Below are positions 60,795-64,000 of a stretch of 64,000 bases of DNA, piece by piece. A program made the translations under genes and the position numbers. Location of the stretch: NCBI GenBank assembly GCA_002729885.1, contig PBUB01000022.1, forward strand, positions 1 to 64,000, written 5' to 3'. Every line of letters begins with the position of its first letter. Position 1 is the first letter of the stretch. The stretch comes from Spirochaetaceae bacterium (GTDB lineage: Bacteria; Spirochaetota; Leptospiria; Leptospirales; Leptonemataceae). Under the pieces are notes generated by a model. It was not told the DNA's origin. It was given only the letters and a program-made list of their open reading frames with translations, and searched no databases.

Positions 60795-63572
60795 ATGCAC
60801 GTAAAGAGAATACGCATGGTAGGCTTTAAGTCCTTCGCGGACGAAACTGTCATTGAACCTGGCACAGGCATTACAGCCGTGGTGGGTCCCAATGGTTGTG
60901 GCAAATCCAACATCGTTGATGCCGTGCGATGGGTGCTCGGTGAAAAATCCGGACGGGCTCTGCGGGGAAAAAATATGGAAGATGTAATCTTCCTGGGTTC
61001 GGAAAAACGCAAACAGGCCGGTATGGCCGAAGTAGAGATTGCCTTCGATAACCTGGACCGATCCCTGTCTGTGGATCAGGACGAAGTAAGCATTGGTCGA
61101 AGACTCTATTTAAATAGCGCCAGTGAATATATCCTGAATGGGAAGCGAACTACTCGCAAAGAAATCGAGCGGGTGCTCATGGATACCGGCATTGGAAAGA
61201 CAGCCTATTCCATTATGGAGCAGGGCCGGATGTCCGAGATTCTGCGAGCCAGCCCGGAGGATCGCCGGCTACTCTTCGATGAAGCGGCTGGAATTTCCCG
61301 ATTCAAGGCTGAGCGTCAGGAAACCCTGAAAAGACTGGATGACACCGAACAGAACCTGCTTCGCCTGGGAGACATTCTAAAGGAAAAAGAGCGCGAACTG
61401 GAAAACCTGGAAAGACAGGCCCGCAAGACCAGGCAATATCTGAAGCTTAAAGAACATCTGGATAAGCACGACAAGAACATTCGCTATATTAAGATCTCCG
61501 ATAATCAAAGTCGTCAGAAATCCATCGAAGAAAAGCTGCAGAAGCTGGCAGAGAAAAAACAGTCCATACTGGATCGGATTGAAAAGTCCGAGTCCGAAGC
61601 CCAGGAGCTGGAAGTTCAGAATCAGGATGATCTGGAGAAGCGACATGCTCTGGACAGACAATACCATCAGACGCTTTCTGTAATCGAATCCCTGGAAAAG
61701 AATCAGGATCGCGTGGCTCAGGAAATCCAGGAGCGAGTTCGTCAAAAGGATCAAATCCAGGAAAGACTGAACGCAGAAGACAAGTTCCTGAAGGCTTCTC
61801 GCAAGAAGCTGGAGCAATCCATGCAGCTGGAACTGGATCTTAGCTCGGAAATCGAAAATCTTACAAAGAAATCAGCCGAGCTACAGAAAACTGTAGAAGA
61901 TCTGGAAAATCAGGTTCAGGAATCTCAAAAGAAAGAAGAGGCTAACGTCTCAGAGGGCGCACAGATCGAAAAGGATCAAAAAGCGGTAATGGATCAGCTG
62001 CGAGCCCTTACCGAGCAGCTCATCAATGATCTGGAAGCTCGAAAGAAGGACATTGAATCTGCAGAGAAGAGTCGTAAAGCACTGTCCGATGAAATGCTTT
62101 CTCGCATTCAGGAAGGGAAGGCCACAGTAGACGAACTGATCGCGGATCTAAAAGCCACCGAGGCACCCGATGAACTCCAGAAGAAGAAAGCAGGCTGGAT
62201 AGCGCAGATTCAGAGTCTGTCTTTTTCTGCCCTTCTAAAGGATTTTGATCAGTATCAAAAGCTGGATGCAGAATTTAGATCTCTGTTCTTTGGCGAATCC
62301 GGCCTCATCTCTCGAAAAGAAGAGCTGGATCAGAAGATGAACTCCTTCAACCAGAGGAAGGTGGAGATCAACCAGGAGAATCAGAAGCTGCAGCAACAGA
62401 GAAAGCAGAACCTGGTTCGCATAGAAAAAGAGAAAAATCGCAGGGTGGAGCTGGAGCTACAGATCCGAGATTATCAGGCCAGGAAGGATTCGTCCCAGGA
62501 AGCCAGGGATCAACTGGAGAATCAGATCGAACAATCCAGCGCCCGGTTAAACTATCTAAGCGATGAAATCAAAAGCGTAGAGACTCTGGTCAATAAGCTG
62601 AACGAAGAGCAGAAGCAGCAAAAAGAAGAGCTGGAAAGAAATAATAAAGAAACCAGGGAAAAAGCCAGCATGCTGGAAAGCATGCAGAAAAACATCGAAA
62701 AGGTGCGAAACCGAATCGCAGAACTCCGGGATAGAACTCGTAAGGACAGGGATTCTATAGAGAGGTTGCTTCCGGAAATCAGTCGAGAAGAAAGAGCCCA
62801 GGAAAATATAAACGTCGCTTTGCAGACCCTGGAAGAAGAGCTGTACAACGACTTTCAGATGAGCCCTGGTGAACTGGAAGAGCAGTGCGGCAGCCGTCGA
62901 TTAAACAAAGACAATGAGCAATCCGAGTTTCGCCGGATCAAAGGGGAAATCCAGGGGCTGGGTCAATTCAACGCTCTGGCCATTGACGAATATGCGCGGT
63001 GCGAAGAAGGGCTGAACGAGCTATTGAAGCAGAAGCAGGATATCGAAGAAGCTCGCAAAAACATTCTGGCCATTCTGCAGGATATTGATGAAAACTCCAG
63101 GGCTCTATTCCGGGATACCTTTGAAAGGATTCAGAATAACTTTACAGAGGTATTTCAGACTCTGTTTGGCGGCGGTAATGCCAGTCTGACTCTTACAGAC
63201 GAAAATGATCCCATGAATAGCGGGGTCAGCATCATGGTGCAACCTCCAGGAAAGAAAAACAGTTCCATTACGCTACTGTCCGGTGGTGAGCAGAACATGA
63301 CGGCCATCGCCCTTATGTTTGCTACCTATCTGGTAAGGCCATCTCCGTTCTGTTTGCTGGATGAGATTGATGCTCCTCTGGATGACAATAACGTACATCG
63401 CTTCCTGAAAATGCTGGCAAGCTTTGCCCCCAGAAGTCAGTTTCTAGTGATCACTCATAACAAGCTAACCATGGAGAAAGCCAGTGCAATCTTTGGAGTA
63501 ACCCAGGAAGAGCCGGGAGTTACAAGGATTGTCTCTGTGCGATTTCAGGAAAAGAAGCAGTCGGTGTCCTGA
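60795..63572 (+). CDS. smc: chromosome segregation SMC-family ATPase (short, hinge-poor)
   Basis: 925 residues, against about 1150-1200 in typical SMC. AGAGGA precedes the ATG. Walker A GPNGCGKSN is at residues 31-39, the Q-loop region in YSIMEQGRMSEIL, the signature LLSGGEQNMTA near 827-837, and Walker B FCLLDEIDAP near 852. Long coiled coils fill residues about 170-740. No normal hinge (about 150 residues, GG-motif) is seen in the middle; only a short globular-looking break at about 455-510 (APDELQKKKAGWIAQIQ to FFGESGL) interrupts the coil. It should still pair ATPase heads and compact DNA. scpA and scpB are not here. Confidence 0.93.
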   Translation: MHVKRIRMVGFKSFADETVIEPGTGITAVVGPNGCGKSNIVDAVRWVLGEKSGRALRGKNMEDVIFLGSEKRKQAGMAEVEIAFDNLDRSLSVDQDEVSIGRRLYLNSASEYILNGKRTTRKEIERVLMDTGIGKTAYSIMEQGRMSEILRASPEDRRLLFDEAAGISRFKAERQETLKRLDDTEQNLLRLGDILKEKERELENLERQARKTRQYLKLKEHLDKHDKNIRYIKISDNQSRQKSIEEKLQKLAEKKQSILDRIEKSESEAQELEVQNQDDLEKRHALDRQYHQTLSVIESLEKNQDRVAQEIQERVRQKDQIQERLNAEDKFLKASRKKLEQSMQLELDLSSEIENLTKKSAELQKTVEDLENQVQESQKKEEANVSEGAQIEKDQKAVMDQLRALTEQLINDLEARKKDIESAEKSRKALSDEMLSRIQEGKATVDELIADLKATEAPDELQKKKAGWIAQIQSLSFSALLKDFDQYQKLDAEFRSLFFGESGLISRKEELDQKMNSFNQRKVEINQENQKLQQQRKQNLVRIEKEKNRRVELELQIRDYQARKDSSQEARDQLENQIEQSSARLNYLSDEIKSVETLVNKLNEEQKQQKEELERNNKETREKASMLESMQKNIEKVRNRIAELRDRTRKDRDSIERLLPEISREERAQENINVALQTLEEELYNDFQMSPGELEEQCGSRRLNKDNEQSEFRRIKGEIQGLGQFNALAIDEYARCEEGLNELLKQKQDIEEARKNILAILQDIDENSRALFRDTFERIQNNFTEVFQTLFGGGNASLTLTDENDPMNSGVSIMVQPPGKKNSSITLLSGGEQNMTAIALMFATYLVRPSPFCLLDEIDAPLDDNNVHRFLKMLASFAPRSQFLVITHNKLTMEKASAIFGVTQEEPGVTRIVSVRFQEKKQSVS

Positions 63573-63853
63573 TAAAAGCCGGATGCGAGAAGGAAGTGTC
63601 ATCCTTGCATAAGCGAAGACAAAAGACAATTTTGGGACTTTTCACTTCCGCATTCTGTTCCATCTCAAGCTTTCTGACCAGGGGCCTTTCCCGTTCGGGA
63701 ACGGCCGGTAGTATTCAGCGGTTCTTCAATTCACAATGTTGCAGAGCTGAACGGCTTTTTCCATCCCAATGTGTTTGCGCGAATGGTTCCACATCAGCAG
63801 GATACGGAAACAGCGCCCTTGTATTTCGCATTCTTTCTTTCAAGCTGATAGTA
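63573..63853. other. gene-free interval after smc, with one hairpin
   Basis: About 280 bases. GGCCTTTCCCGTTC-GG-GAACGGCC, with a core CCGTTC/GAACGG stem, lies at about 63675-63698 and may end the smc transcript, although no U-tract follows. One frame is open through the interval into the next gene, but its composition looks non-coding here. No RNA gene is seen. Confidence 0.35.
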
Positions 63854-64000
63854 TTGCAAATCTGGTTTTTGATATGGCCATTGCTACTCACCACTTCGCT
63901 TGCCGCAGAAGAGCCTCCGCTGGTAACGGCCAGACCCTCCATTCGAAAACTTAAGATTATTCCATTCAGCAATCTCTCCGGAAACAGAAATCTGGATTAT
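63854..64000 (+). CDS. exported protein, 5' part only (possible TolB/FlgO-like N-terminus)
   Basis: The gene runs off the right edge. From a TTG at 63854 the protein starts with a signal peptide (MQIWFLIWPLLLTTSLAAEEP) and continues PSIRKLKIIPFSNLSGNRNLDY, similar to the V-L-P-F-N-L-S-G-D opening of the TolB N-terminal/FlgO-like domain found in exported or cyclase-linked proteins. The same frame is open back to about 63596, with AAGGAA before a TTG at 63605, so a longer N-terminus is possible. The start is uncertain because no good ribosome-binding site lies near 63854. Confidence 0.55.
   Translation, partial: MQIWFLIWPLLLTTSLAAEEPPLVTARPSIRKLKIIPFSNLSGNRNLDY

Noticed and set aside
60797..61012. 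Full-length 827-residue reading of the MAF gene
   Set aside because: The first 72 residues lie over the start of smc, which has a strong ribosome-binding site and the invariant SMC N-terminus; they are a shadow frame.

Overview
The window looks like a chromosomal segment of a spirochaete of the order Leptospirales, from a lineage with roughly 50% GC (Leptonema- or Turneriella-like rather than the AT-rich Leptospira). This is inferred from several things seen together: many short exported proteins with relaxed spirochaete-type lipoboxes (LIHC, AVNC, ALNC, FLTC), a DUF1554-like lipoprotein, an AraC regulator with a membrane-embedded N-terminal half, a 925-residue SMC without a normal hinge, a SpoIIE/HAMP phosphatase, and frequent GTG and TTG starts. 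No taxonomic search was possible.

Layout. 1-2.2 kb: an integron-like region with a tyrosine recombinase, two attC-like sites and a cassette carrying an exported SH3-domain protein. 2.9-12 kb: dispersed envelope and exported genes (orphan RND pump, DUF1223 lipoprotein, serine hydrolase, PHB-depolymerase-like esterase). 12-16.5 kb: a sugar-use operon (MFS carrier, DUF2804, family 2 glycosidase) preceded by a perfect 34-bp palindrome; the glycosidase is split by a 17-bp tandem duplication. 16.7-21.5 kb: tRNA-Leu(CAG), AraC regulator, acyl-CoA synthetase, RsgA. 21.6-25.2 kb: hisB, hisH and hisA, interrupted by a 43-bp minisatellite and a fatty-acid desaturase. 25.3-30.5 kb (minus strand): MBL hydrolase, a catalytic/non-catalytic M16 protease pair, a DUF1554-like lipoprotein.

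30.6-34.8 kb: a tightly coupled operon of a small lipoprotein, a MORN-repeat lipoprotein, a membrane SpoIIE phosphatase and a membrane TPR protein, suggesting an envelope-linked signalling unit. 35-41.2 kb: mixed housekeeping genes (ThiF/MoeB, zinc ribbon, LapA, RsmD, GT2 synthase, PilZ, EIIA). 41.4-44 kb (minus): clpP, FtsB-like, eno. 44-47.4 kb: conserved unknown, AspT-type transporter, SDR-like protein. 47.5-50.9 kb (minus): TPR protein, two overlapping sigma-54 activators without sensor domains, acylphosphatase. 51-55.2 kb: pdxJ, a CHAT-domain protease-like protein, a cysteine-rich unknown and a YciO-type protein. 55.4-57.8 kb: the classic yebC-ruvC-ruvA operon, with an unusual RuvC tail. 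57.8-64 kb: an exported lipoprotein, a MAF/DUF115 glycosylation-type protein head-to-head with smc, and the start of a gene that runs off the window.

The points most worth following are the integron-like locus run by a recombinase that is not a canonical IntI, the slippage-prone glycosidase, the minisatellite inside the histidine cluster together with other 35-43 bp intergenic repeats, the hinge-poor SMC, and the lone CHAT protein.
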